Below are positions 51,350 to 59,332 of a stretch of 64,000 bases of DNA, one piece after another. The stretch lies in assembly GCA_934754655.1 (NCBI GenBank), contig CAKVIC010000005.1, positions 1 through 64,000 of the forward strand. Direction: 5' to 3'. Both the position numbers and the translations under genes were made by a program. This DNA is from an uncultured Candidatus Melainabacteria bacterium. GTDB lineage: Bacteria; Cyanobacteriota; Vampirovibrionia; Gastranaerophilales; Gastranaerophilaceae. Under the pieces are notes generated by a model. The model was not told the origin of the DNA and made no database searches. It saw only the letters and a list, made by a program, of their open reading frames with translations. The first letter of the stretch is position 1. The number at the start of each line of letters is the position of its first letter.

Positions 51350-51964
51350 TTATTTAACAGTTGAATCCGCTACTAAAGGCTTTTCGACATTTTCTTTTGC
51401 ATTTTCTTTTACTTTTTCTTTAGGATCACTTAAACCAAAAGCTTTAAGCATTGGATGAATTAAAGGCATTGATATCAATGGTGATAAAATTGCAAGCCCA
51501 AAAACAGAGCCTATAATTGAACTTAAATCAATAATACCTTTTCCTAAATTTTCATTAATTTTATCTTTAGTAATTTTATCTTTATCTTTTAGACCTAATT
51601 TTTCATTAATTTCTTTGATTTTTGCAAATTTTTCAAGATCTTTTAATTTTAAATATTCATCAAATTTTGCCGGTGTTTCAAAAGCTTTTAATACAGCTTC
51701 ATCTTTAAAAACTTTTCTTGCCATTGCAAACGCACTCTTTTTAAAAACAGGAATAATTAATGCTAAATAAAGCGATAAACAAATTAATTGATATAAAAAT
51801 TCTTTCGTTGCAGAATATTTTTTTGTATTCTTATCAATGTTATTGTCCGCAAGTATAAAAGACGGTCTACCTGCTGCTTTTAACATCGTTTCTACCGAAA
51901 CTTGTGAAACCGTGTTTTGTGAAACTCTATAAATTGCAGGATTTGCTAAAATGTTACCTATCAT
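51350..51964 (-). CDS. lineage-specific membrane protein
   Basis: Encodes 204 residues; its start overlaps the stop of the upstream gene (ATGA). N-terminus MIGNILANPAIYRVSQNTVSQ, then helices near 55-80 (LICLSLYLALIIPVF) and 150-180 (DLSSIIGSVFGLAILSPLISMPL), with a Lys-rich charged middle. The C-terminal 25 residues are Glu/Lys-rich. Partner of 51961. Similar in layout to 24207 and 25616. Function unknown. Confidence 0.6.
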   Translation of the reverse strand: MIGNILANPAIYRVSQNTVSQVSVETMLKAAGRPSFILADNNIDKNTKKYSATKEFLYQLICLSLYLALIIPVFKKSAFAMARKVFKDEAVLKAFETPAKFDEYLKLKDLEKFAKIKEINEKLGLKDKDKITKDKINENLGKGIIDLSSIIGSVFGLAILSPLISMPLIHPMLKAFGLSDPKEKVKENAKENVEKPLVADSTVK

Positions 51965-52494
51965 ATTCTTACCCCGCTATTCATTGGCATTGAGTATATA
52001 TTATTTGTATAAAGTTTGTTATTAATATAATTTTTGTTCAAAGATTTACCCTTAAAAGTTACTTCTTTATTTTCAATATTAAGTTTATTTTCACTTTGTT
52101 TAATATCTTTTTTACCTTTTTTAAAAATTTTATCAGTAAAAGGTTTTACAGTCACTGAACATAACGCCGGAATAATTAATAATGCGGCGGTACAAACTCC
52201 AATAAACATCATATTGGCTCTCGCAATAGGTTGTTTCACCGGATCTTTTACTAATTTAGAAGCTTTACCTGCAAGTTCGCCACAAGCCCAATAAGTAGGA
52301 ATTGCAATAACTTCTGTTAAGCCTTCTCTTAGTGCTGCATATTTTTTTGTTTCAGGAGGTTCTTTTTTGTCGGTCATTGTTATTATTGGACGGAATATAC
52401 CTTTTGTAGCAGCTATCGCCATTACTACATAAGTCGGTTTATTATTTCGTCCGAGTGATTCACAAATTTTCTTTAGTTGATTCGCTAATGACAT
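51961..52494 (-). CDS. lineage-specific membrane protein with C-terminal FKGK motif
   Basis: Encodes 177 residues. Helices with GIFRPIITMTDKKE (Arg-Pro as in 24207) and REGLTEVIAIPTYWACGELAG, then NMMFIGVCTAALLIIPALCSV. The Phe-Lys-Gly-Lys motif (NKEVTFKGKSL) is here near the C-terminus, unlike its N-terminal position elsewhere. Coupled to the 204-residue gene. Function unknown. Confidence 0.6.
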   Translation of the reverse strand: MSLANQLKKICESLGRNNKPTYVVMAIAATKGIFRPIITMTDKKEPPETKKYAALREGLTEVIAIPTYWACGELAGKASKLVKDPVKQPIARANMMFIGVCTAALLIIPALCSVTVKPFTDKIFKKGKKDIKQSENKLNIENKEVTFKGKSLNKNYINNKLYTNNIYSMPMNSGVRI

Positions 52495-52611
52495 TCTTTT
52501 TTCCTGTCTGAAACTTTATTTAAACTAGTGACATAATTCATGCTTCGCCTTTAGTTTAAAAACAGCTAAAAATTATTTTTGCTATTTATACGATTAAATG
52601 TTTACGATTGT

Positions 52612-52983
52612 TTACAAAAACATTTCATGTGTTTTTATGATTGAGTATATCTCATTCAGTCGTTGGGCATTATTTTTGTACCACCAACCTAATAATACTT
52701 CAAAAGCTGTAGCTTGTCTATAATCAATTTGAATGTGGCGTCGTCCGATTGGTATAGGTAAATTACGCGCACGCCGTGCGATTTCAAGCTCTTCGTCGGT
52801 TAATTGTGGCGTAATAAAATTTAACATTTCTTTTTGAAATTTAGCATTTACTCTATCTGTTGTTATTTTATGCAAAATTTTAGAATTAGAAGTCTTTAAT
52901 ATTGTATAATCTCTAACAAAAACTTCCCAAATTGCATCGCCTATATGAGCGTAATTTCTTAAACATAAATTTTCATTTGCCAT
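52612..52983 (-). CDS. mrnC: mini-ribonuclease III
   Basis: Encodes 123 residues from ATG 52983. RNase III-like core YAHIGDAIWEVFVRDYTI (acidic residues for Mg2+), the ARRARNLPIPIGRRH basic stretch, and ATAFEVLLGWWY with the second acidic site. It lacks a dsRBD, as expected. Mini-III matures 23S rRNA ends in Firmicutes and cyanobacteria. Confidence 0.92.
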   Translation of the reverse strand: MANENLCLRNYAHIGDAIWEVFVRDYTILKTSNSKILHKITTDRVNAKFQKEMLNFITPQLTDEELEIARRARNLPIPIGRRHIQIDYRQATAFEVLLGWWYKNNAQRLNEIYSIIKTHEMFL

Positions 52984-53110
52984 AGGCAAATTATATCACA
53001 AATGATTGTTTTAAAAATATTTTAATAACATAATCCAAGATAAAAAGTTGACTCACTTTTCTTTTACTTGTAAACTGAAAATATACTAAAATTTAAAAAT
53101 GGAGAGTTAA

Positions 53111-54478
53111 ATGAGTGACGAAGCTTTAAAAAAGTTCACGGTAGCTAAATTTATAAGTTTTGCTATCGGTTTTTTTGGATTACAATTTGCTTGGCAAATG
53201 AGAATTATTTTGTCAGGGCCAGTGACAGAATCTTTAGGAGCTTCACCATTTATATTTGGCTTAATTTGGCTTGCTGGACCTTTTACGGGAATGGTGGTAC
53301 AACCCCTTATCGGAGCGCTTTCTGATAAGACAAGAACAGCATTTGGGCGTCGTCGTCCTTATCTTATTGGGGGGGCAATTTTATCCGCAATAGCACTTTG
53401 GGCATTTCCAAATTCTGAAAATATTGTAAATTGGATTTCGCAAACTTTGCATGTTTCATTACCGGCTCTTTCTGCATTATTTTTTGCGGCTGTTATGATT
53501 TGGATTCTTGATGCCTGTGTTAATATTGCACAAGGCCCTTATAGAGCTTTGGTTCCAGATGTTGTGCCTGTAGAACAACACTCTGTTGCAAATTCTTATA
53601 TAAGCTTAGCCATAGGGCTAGGTTCGGTTGTCGCCGCAGGTACGGCTCCTTTGTTAAAATGGGCGTTTAATTTTCAAATGTCAATAAATGCTCAATTTAT
53701 AATGGCTGCGCTTGCGTTCTTATTAGGTATGATTTGGACATGTATTACAATAAAAGAACATAAAATTGAACAAAAAGATAAACCGGAAGAAAAATTTAAT
53801 TTTATTCAATCTATGAAAGAATTTTTTGCACTTTCTCCTGAAGTTGGAAAAATTTGTTGGATGCAATTTTTTACTTGGATTGGAACAATGTGTATGATGA
53901 TTTATTTTACACAATATTCAATACACACAGTTTTTGGGGTTCCAGACTTGTCAAATGTTACAGACTCTGTTGCAAAATCTTTTGACAATGCAGTGCTTGC
54001 CGGAACAAATTTTTCATCGGTTTGTTTTTCAATATTTAATTTAATTTGTTTTATAACAGCAGTACCAATTGGAATTTTGTCTGTTAAATATGGTAATAAA
54101 AAAATACATGTTATTTCAATGCTTTTAATGGCTTTTGCATTTGCAGGCATGGCATTAACAACTAATACGAAATTAATCGCAGTGTTAATGGGAATATCTG
54201 GTATTGGCTGGGCAAGTATTTGTGCATTGCCTTTTGCAATGCTTTCTCAGTATATAAAACAAGGAAAAGAAGGATCTGTAATGGGTATTTTTAATATATT
54301 TATAGCAGGTCCTCAAGTTTTTGTTTGTACATTGGTTTCTTGGTTTATAAATAAATGTGCATTTTCAATAAACGGTAACATAAATTATCATTGGGAATAT
54401 ACATTTGTAATTGGTGCAATTTGCTTAATTGTGGCATCACTAATTGCTCTAAAAGTAAAACCAAAAGAAAATTATTAA
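53111..54478 (+). CDS. MFS sugar transporter (SUC/SLC45-like)
   Basis: Encodes 455 residues, about 12 membrane helices. ALSDKTRTAFGRRRPYLIGG is the typical loop 2-3 motif of the sucrose/maltose-type MFS transporters. It likely co-transports a sugar with protons or sodium. Ribosome-binding site GGAG. Single gene, ended by a bidirectional terminator at 54505-54530. Confidence 0.87.
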   Translation: MSDEALKKFTVAKFISFAIGFFGLQFAWQMRIILSGPVTESLGASPFIFGLIWLAGPFTGMVVQPLIGALSDKTRTAFGRRRPYLIGGAILSAIALWAFPNSENIVNWISQTLHVSLPALSALFFAAVMIWILDACVNIAQGPYRALVPDVVPVEQHSVANSYISLAIGLGSVVAAGTAPLLKWAFNFQMSINAQFIMAALAFLLGMIWTCITIKEHKIEQKDKPEEKFNFIQSMKEFFALSPEVGKICWMQFFTWIGTMCMMIYFTQYSIHTVFGVPDLSNVTDSVAKSFDNAVLAGTNFSSVCFSIFNLICFITAVPIGILSVKYGNKKIHVISMLLMAFAFAGMALTTNTKLIAVLMGISGIGWASICALPFAMLSQYIKQGKEGSVMGIFNIFIAGPQVFVCTLVSWFINKCAFSINGNINYHWEYTFVIGAICLIVASLIALKVKPKENY

Positions 54479-54504
54479 TTACACTGAAATTTTTATAAAT
54501 ATAA

Positions 54505-54530
54505 AAAAGACTCTCAAAAGAGAGTCTTTT
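54505..54530. terminator. bidirectional terminator between MFS gene and tRNA-Gln
   Basis: AAAAGACTCTC/GAGAGTCTTTT with an AAAA loop. It serves the plus-strand MFS gene and the minus-strand tRNA. Confidence 0.85.
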
Positions 54531-54533
54531 AAT

Positions 54534-54609
54534 TGGCTGGGACGGAAGGATTCGAACCTCCGAGATGGCTGGACCAAAACCAGCTGCCTTACCACTTGGC
54601 GACGTCCCA
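54534..54609 (-). tRNA. tRNA-Gln (anticodon TTG)
   Basis: Minus-strand cloverleaf: acceptor TGGGACG/CGTCCCA, discriminator G and encoded CCA at 54534-54536. Anticodon stem CTGG/CCAG with loop TTTTGGT (anticodon TTG) and T loop GGTTCGAATCC. It reads CAA/CAG. The end CCA is genomically encoded. Confidence 0.95.
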
Positions 54610-54784
54610 TCAGGGTACATATCTATAATAAAATATCAAGCTGTTTTGTCAAGTAATATTTAAAAAAAATCTAATCTTGCGATTAGATTTAATAAAAATA
54701 AGGTTATTTATAAATTATTTAAGGTTATATGTTTAATTTTTTCGCATTAATACTAATATATCTACACACGCGTATCAGCGAAAA

Positions 54785-55762
54785 TTACCAAAATAGTTTT
54801 GAATCAGGTGCAAAAGCACTTAGTAAACCAGTAGCAATTGCAACTATTGGAGCAGCTTTACCAAAACCACGCATTAGAGTTTTATTACCTTTAGTCATTT
54901 TGAATGCACAAACTTCTCTAACTTTTTCAGATGGAATGGCTTTACCCATCAATGATAACAAACTACCTAAGCCTAAACAAGCAGCACCACCAATCAATGC
55001 GCCTCTTATACCACTAGCAAAAGAGCCTGTAACTTTACCTAAGATTTTATGACGGTGTTCCGCATGAGGAGCTTTAATATCTTGTCCAAAACAATGATTT
55101 AAAATTTCTTCTGTTGTCATATCAGATTCACCCGGATTGTAACGAGAATTAAAACCTGCTTCAAATGCACCATTACCTGCAGCCTTAATGTCAGCCTCTA
55201 AATCTCTACCTGTGAATTGTGTATAATAAGATCTAACGGCGTGAGCTAATTGACCTTCTGAATTTGCATCGTTATATTTTTTTAATTCTTCACCATGAGT
55301 TTTCAACACGGCACTTTTGTAAGCATCAAATTTGTCACAAATATCACGTGAGTTGCCTGCTAAAATTGCTGCTTGTAATCTCCTTGCTGATTCACCTATG
55401 TCACCACCAATGAAGTTTTTTGCAGCACTTGTATTCAATGCTGATTCATAAGCTTCTAAATTAACATTGTTTAATTCTTTTTGATAATTACTATCATGAT
55501 GAAGCTCGTTAATTTTGCGCTCATGCATATATTCATCTCGTTTTCTTTGAAAATCTAGCATTCTATCTAAATAAGCTGTTGGGTTGTACATCCCCATACC
55601 CATTCCATAAGGGCTGCCATAACCCATTCCACTCATATCATATCCCATTCCATAAGGGTTACTGTATAAGCCATTTCCTCCAAATATACCATAAGGATCT
55701 GAACCCATACCTTGCATTCCCATAAAATTGATTGGATATGTTGCTGAAAAACCACCAGCCAT
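54785..55762 (-). CDS. lineage-specific protein with Gly/Met/Tyr-rich N-terminus
   Basis: Encodes 325 residues from ATG 55762; GGAGG six bases upstream of it favours this over ATG 55774. The N-terminus has ATYPINFMGMQG (FMG variant of the motif) and then a repeat-like GYDMSGMGYGSPYGMGMGMY region. A long charged helix follows (residues ~60-110), a mixed middle (SYYTQFTGRDLEADIK), and two C-terminal hydrophobic helices (ASGIRGALIGGAACLGLGSLLSL; GKAAPIVAIATGLLSAFA). It is likely membrane-attached by its C-terminus. The bipartite element at 55802-55840 is its promoter candidate. Confidence 0.65.
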   Translation of the reverse strand: MAGGFSATYPINFMGMQGMGSDPYGIFGGNGLYSNPYGMGYDMSGMGYGSPYGMGMGMYNPTAYLDRMLDFQRKRDEYMHERKINELHHDSNYQKELNNVNLEAYESALNTSAAKNFIGGDIGESARRLQAAILAGNSRDICDKFDAYKSAVLKTHGEELKKYNDANSEGQLAHAVRSYYTQFTGRDLEADIKAAGNGAFEAGFNSRYNPGESDMTTEEILNHCFGQDIKAPHAEHRHKILGKVTGSFASGIRGALIGGAACLGLGSLLSLMGKAIPSEKVREVCAFKMTKGNKTLMRGFGKAAPIVAIATGLLSAFAPDSKLFW

Positions 55763-55801
55763 ATTGACCTCCATAATTTATTTAATTAACCTATTTTTAA
55801 C

Positions 55802-55840
55802 CTTACATATATATAAAGTTTTTTTGTCTGAAAAAATTGC
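55802..55840 (-). promoter_or_regulatory. bipartite promoter-like element, copy 5
   Basis: Minus strand GCAATTTTT, 12 nt, ACTTTATATATATGTAAG. It ends 39 nt before the start codon at 55762. Confidence 0.65.
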
Positions 55841-55909
55841 TTTTTTTGTTAAAAATATTTACAAAACTTAACATGAAAATAACGGACGAAATCTGTTTAG
55901 AAGTAAAAT

Positions 55910-56155
55910 TTATTTGCTATTTGTAACTTTTGATAAAATGTCAATCCCTTCGACTGTGCCAAGCACGAAAACTCCTAATTTAGAGGGTTCTGTTAATGAG
56001 CTTGCTATTAAAGTCCCAAACTTGTTACCTTCAAAAACTTTTGCTTTTATACAATTAAAATTTGTTTTTGTGTGAATAATACTTTTAATATTTGTATCAA
56101 TATAAACTTGCTTTATATTATATATTAAAGCTAAACGCTTGTTGCAATATAAATA
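55910..56155 (-). pseudogene. fragment of a lineage-specific membrane protein
   Basis: About 81 open codons without any ATG, ending TAA 55910-55912. LTEPSKLGVFVLGTVEGIDIL closely matches TRTPKLGVLALGAVEGIDVL in the fragment at 20757-21026. Both are C-terminal pieces, here ending soon after the match (SKVTNSK). The rest of the 55775-56202 gap holds the promoter element above and the rfb operon promoter region. Confidence 0.5.
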
Positions 56156-56202
56156 TTAATGTGGGATAATTTACTTAGTTAAGGAGTGGAGATTTAGAAT
56201 TT

Positions 56203-56979
56203 ATGAAAGTTGTAATTTTAGCCGGTGGTCTTGGTACAAGATTATCTGAAGAAACTCGGTTTATTCCAAAACCCATGGTTGAAATTGGTGGAAAGCCTAT
56301 TTTATGGCATATAATGAAACTTTATTCTTATTATGGTTTCAATGATTTTATTATTTTAAGTGGCTATAAATCACATATTATTAAGGAATATTTTGTGAAT
56401 TATTATCAAAGATATTCTGATATAACGGTTGATATGCAAAATAATTCAGTAGAAATTCATAAAATGCAAACGGAGCCTTGGAAAGTTACGATATTGTATA
56501 CCGGACAAAACACAATGACGGGTGGACGAATAAAGAAAGCTCAACAATATATTGGTAATGAGAGATTTTTGTTAACTTATGGTGATGGAATAAGTGATGT
56601 TAATATATTAGAAACAATTGATAAACATGAAAAATCAAATAAAATATTAACAATGACAGCTGTTCAGCTTGCAGGAAGATTTGGAGCTTTAGTAATAAAA
56701 GATGATAACATGATAACTTCTTTTATGGAAAAGCCTAAAGGTGACGAAAGTTGGATAAATGGAGGATTTTTTGTTTGTGAGCCACAAGTTTTTGATTATA
56801 TAGAAAATGATGATTCTATAACTTTTGAAAAAGCACCATTAGAAAATATTGCAAAGAATCATCAGTTAAATGCTTATAAGCATTATGGTTTTTGGAAGCC
56901 AATGGATACGTTAAGAGATAAAAATGAATTAACAGATTTATGGGTAAATAATAAAGCTCCTTGGGCTGTATGGCAATAA
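56203..56979 (+). CDS. rfbF: glucose-1-phosphate cytidylyltransferase
   Basis: Encodes 258 residues. Nucleotidyltransferase start LAGGLGTRLSEETRFIPKPM, and YGDGISDVNI, NGGFFVCEPQV and WKPMDTLRDKNEL are RfbF-specific blocks. It makes CDP-glucose, the entry to CDP-3,6-dideoxyhexoses. First gene of the operon that continues to the window end; the ribosome-binding site AAGGAG at 56181-56186 is distant but GGAG recurs nearer. Confidence 0.93.
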   Translation: MKVVILAGGLGTRLSEETRFIPKPMVEIGGKPILWHIMKLYSYYGFNDFIILSGYKSHIIKEYFVNYYQRYSDITVDMQNNSVEIHKMQTEPWKVTILYTGQNTMTGGRIKKAQQYIGNERFLLTYGDGISDVNILETIDKHEKSNKILTMTAVQLAGRFGALVIKDDNMITSFMEKPKGDESWINGGFFVCEPQVFDYIENDDSITFEKAPLENIAKNHQLNAYKHYGFWKPMDTLRDKNELTDLWVNNKAPWAVWQ

Positions 56980-56995
56980 ATTAATGAGGAATAAA

Positions 56996-58072
56996 ATGAA
57001 TAGTATTTTAAAAGAAGATTTAGAAAATATTTATGAAAACATAAAAAATTCTGCTGAAAAATTTAATGGAAGCAATATTTTTATAACAGGCTGTTGCGGA
57101 TTTTTAGGGTATTATTTTTTGAATTTTTTTAATACTTATAAAGCAGAATTAAAAATTAAATCAATTGTTGCTGTTGACAATTTTCAAGTTGGCAAACCTG
57201 TGTGGTTAGAGGATTTGCTTAAAGATGGTAATATTGAGTTAGCAGAATTTGACATAGTTGATGGTGATTTATCAAAAATTAATTTGGATAAAAATGATTC
57301 ATTTGTAATTCACATGGCTTCAATTGCTTCTCCGGTTTTTTATAGAAAATATCCAATAAAAACAATTGAGGCAAACATTTGGGGCTTAAAAAGATTATTA
57401 GATGAATATAAAAATTATTCTTTACGTGGGTTTTTATTTTTTTCGAGTTCAGAAATCTATGGTGATCCGACTTCTGAAAATATTCCAACAAAAGAATCTT
57501 ATCGCGGGAATGTAAATACAATTGGTCCAAGAGCTTGCTATGATGAATCAAAAAGATTTGGAGAAACAATCTGTTATGAATATGCAAAAGAATATTCTAT
57601 GCCAATTGGTATAGCTAGACCTTTTAACAATTACGGTGCAGGCATGAAACTTTGTGATAAAAGAGTTCCGGCGGATTTTGCAAAAGCGGTTTTAAATAAT
57701 CAAGATATTGTTATTTTATCTGATGGCAAGCCTACAAGAACTTTTTGTTATATATCAGATGCAATTTGCGGATATTTAAAGATTTTATTACATGGCAAAT
57801 TTGATGTATTTAATATAGGCATTGAAAAACCGGAAATTTCAATTTTAGAATTGGCAAATATTTATGCTCAAAAAGGAAGGAAACTCTTAAATTACTCAGG
57901 TTCTGTGCGTTATCAGAAATCTGATGAAAAAAATTATTTAACAGATAATCCAAACAGAAGATGCCCTGTAATAGAAAAAGCGCGTTCTATTTTGGGGTAT
58001 AATCCTAAAATTGAGGTCGAAGAAGGGGTTGAAAGATTTTTAAAATTTTTAATAGAACAGGGAGAAGCATAA
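56996..58072 (+). CDS. NAD-dependent epimerase/dehydratase
   Basis: Encodes 358 residues from ATG 56996; GAGG upstream lies between it and an in-frame ATG at 56984. SDR-type fold: FITGCCGFLGYYF, HMASIASPVFY, SSSEIYGDP, YDESKRFGE (YxxxK), ARPFNNYGAGM. It resembles UDP-glucuronate decarboxylase and similar dehydratases. The known CDP-glucose 4,6-dehydratase (RfbG) is not seen in the window. This enzyme could take that step or act on UDP-glucuronate from the next gene. Confidence 0.8.
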   Translation: MNSILKEDLENIYENIKNSAEKFNGSNIFITGCCGFLGYYFLNFFNTYKAELKIKSIVAVDNFQVGKPVWLEDLLKDGNIELAEFDIVDGDLSKINLDKNDSFVIHMASIASPVFYRKYPIKTIEANIWGLKRLLDEYKNYSLRGFLFFSSSEIYGDPTSENIPTKESYRGNVNTIGPRACYDESKRFGETICYEYAKEYSMPIGIARPFNNYGAGMKLCDKRVPADFAKAVLNNQDIVILSDGKPTRTFCYISDAICGYLKILLHGKFDVFNIGIEKPEISILELANIYAQKGRKLLNYSGSVRYQKSDEKNYLTDNPNRRCPVIEKARSILGYNPKIEVEEGVERFLKFLIEQGEA

Positions 58073-59323
58073 ATGATAACGGTTATTGGCTTGGGTTTTG
58101 TTGGTTTGACCACCGCATTAGGATTTAGCGAAAAAGGATTTAAAGTATTTGGCTATGATATCAATAAAGAAAAAGTTGAACTTATAAAAAATAATCAACT
58201 TCCATTTTATGAAAATGGTTTAGATAAGGCTTTAGCTGAAAATTTAGGTAAAAATTTTTGTATTACGGAAAATCTAGAATGCGCAATCAAGAATTCCGAA
58301 GTGGTATTTTTGTGTGTAGGAACACCTTCTGATGAAAATGGGCATGCGGATTTAAAATATATAAAATCGGCTTTGAAAGAAATTTTAAAATATATAAATA
58401 AAAATGAAAAAAAAGTTGTTGTCACGAAATCAACAATTCCGCCTGCTACAACGCAAAACGAAATAATTCCATATATTAATTCTTTGGGATTTGAAGTAGG
58501 GAAAAATATTTTTGTGGCAAATAATCCAGAATTTTTACGAGAGGGTTTTGCGTGGGAAGATTTTATATCACCGGATAGAATTGTTATCGGAGCAGAAGAT
58601 AATTTTACTGAAAAAACTTTGAGAAAAATTTATGAAGTATTTAATGTTCCGATTCATATTGTTTCTTTAAATACCGGAGAGTTTATAAAATATTTATCTA
58701 ACACTTTTTTATCAACTTTGATAAGTTATTCAAATGAAATGTCCATGATTGCGGATTCAATAGGAAATATTGATATAAAATCTGCATTTAAAATTTTCCA
58801 TGAGGATAAACGTTGGTTTGGCAACCCTGCCGGCATGAAAAGTTATGCATATCCTGGTTGTGGTTTTGGTGGGTATTGTTTGCCAAAAGATACGCAGGCA
58901 TTAGTAAAACGCGCGGAAGATTTTGGCTATAAATCAAAAATCTTATCAGAGGTTTTGAATGTTAATTCAGAAATCAAACCTCATTGGATAGAAAAAATTA
59001 AGTCGAGTATTAATAATGATGCTAAAATTGCAGTATTGGGATTATCATTTAAGCCAGAATCAGATGATATTCGCCAAACTCCGGCTTTAGAAATTTTAAA
59101 TTTACTTATAGAAAATGGTTATAAAAAAATTGTTGCTTATGACCCTTTAGCAAATGAACTATTTGATAAAAAATATCATTTACCGATAGAATACGCAGAT
59201 TCAATGGAATCAGCAATCAAAGATGTTGAAAATGTTATTATATTAACGGGTTGGAAAGAATTTATTGAAAAGAAAGATTTGTTAAAAAATAAAACAGTTT
59301 TTGATATGCGATATGTTTTGTAG
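58073..59323 (+). CDS. UDP-glucose/GDP-mannose dehydrogenase family
   Basis: Encodes 416 residues, starting at the base after the previous stop. NAD-binding VIGLGFVGLTTALGF; FLCVGTPSDENG; VTKSTIPPATTQNE; NPEFLREGFAWEDF; catalytic Cys in PGCGFGGYCLPKDTQAL; LGLSFKPESDDIR. It oxidises C6 of a nucleotide sugar, most likely giving UDP-glucuronate. Ser before the catalytic Cys is replaced by Tyr, a modest variation. Confidence 0.88.
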   Translation: MITVIGLGFVGLTTALGFSEKGFKVFGYDINKEKVELIKNNQLPFYENGLDKALAENLGKNFCITENLECAIKNSEVVFLCVGTPSDENGHADLKYIKSALKEILKYINKNEKKVVVTKSTIPPATTQNEIIPYINSLGFEVGKNIFVANNPEFLREGFAWEDFISPDRIVIGAEDNFTEKTLRKIYEVFNVPIHIVSLNTGEFIKYLSNTFLSTLISYSNEMSMIADSIGNIDIKSAFKIFHEDKRWFGNPAGMKSYAYPGCGFGGYCLPKDTQALVKRAEDFGYKSKILSEVLNVNSEIKPHWIEKIKSSINNDAKIAVLGLSFKPESDDIRQTPALEILNLLIENGYKKIVAYDPLANELFDKKYHLPIEYADSMESAIKDVENVIILTGWKEFIEKKDLLKNKTVFDMRYVL

Positions 59324-59332
59324 GAGAAAATA

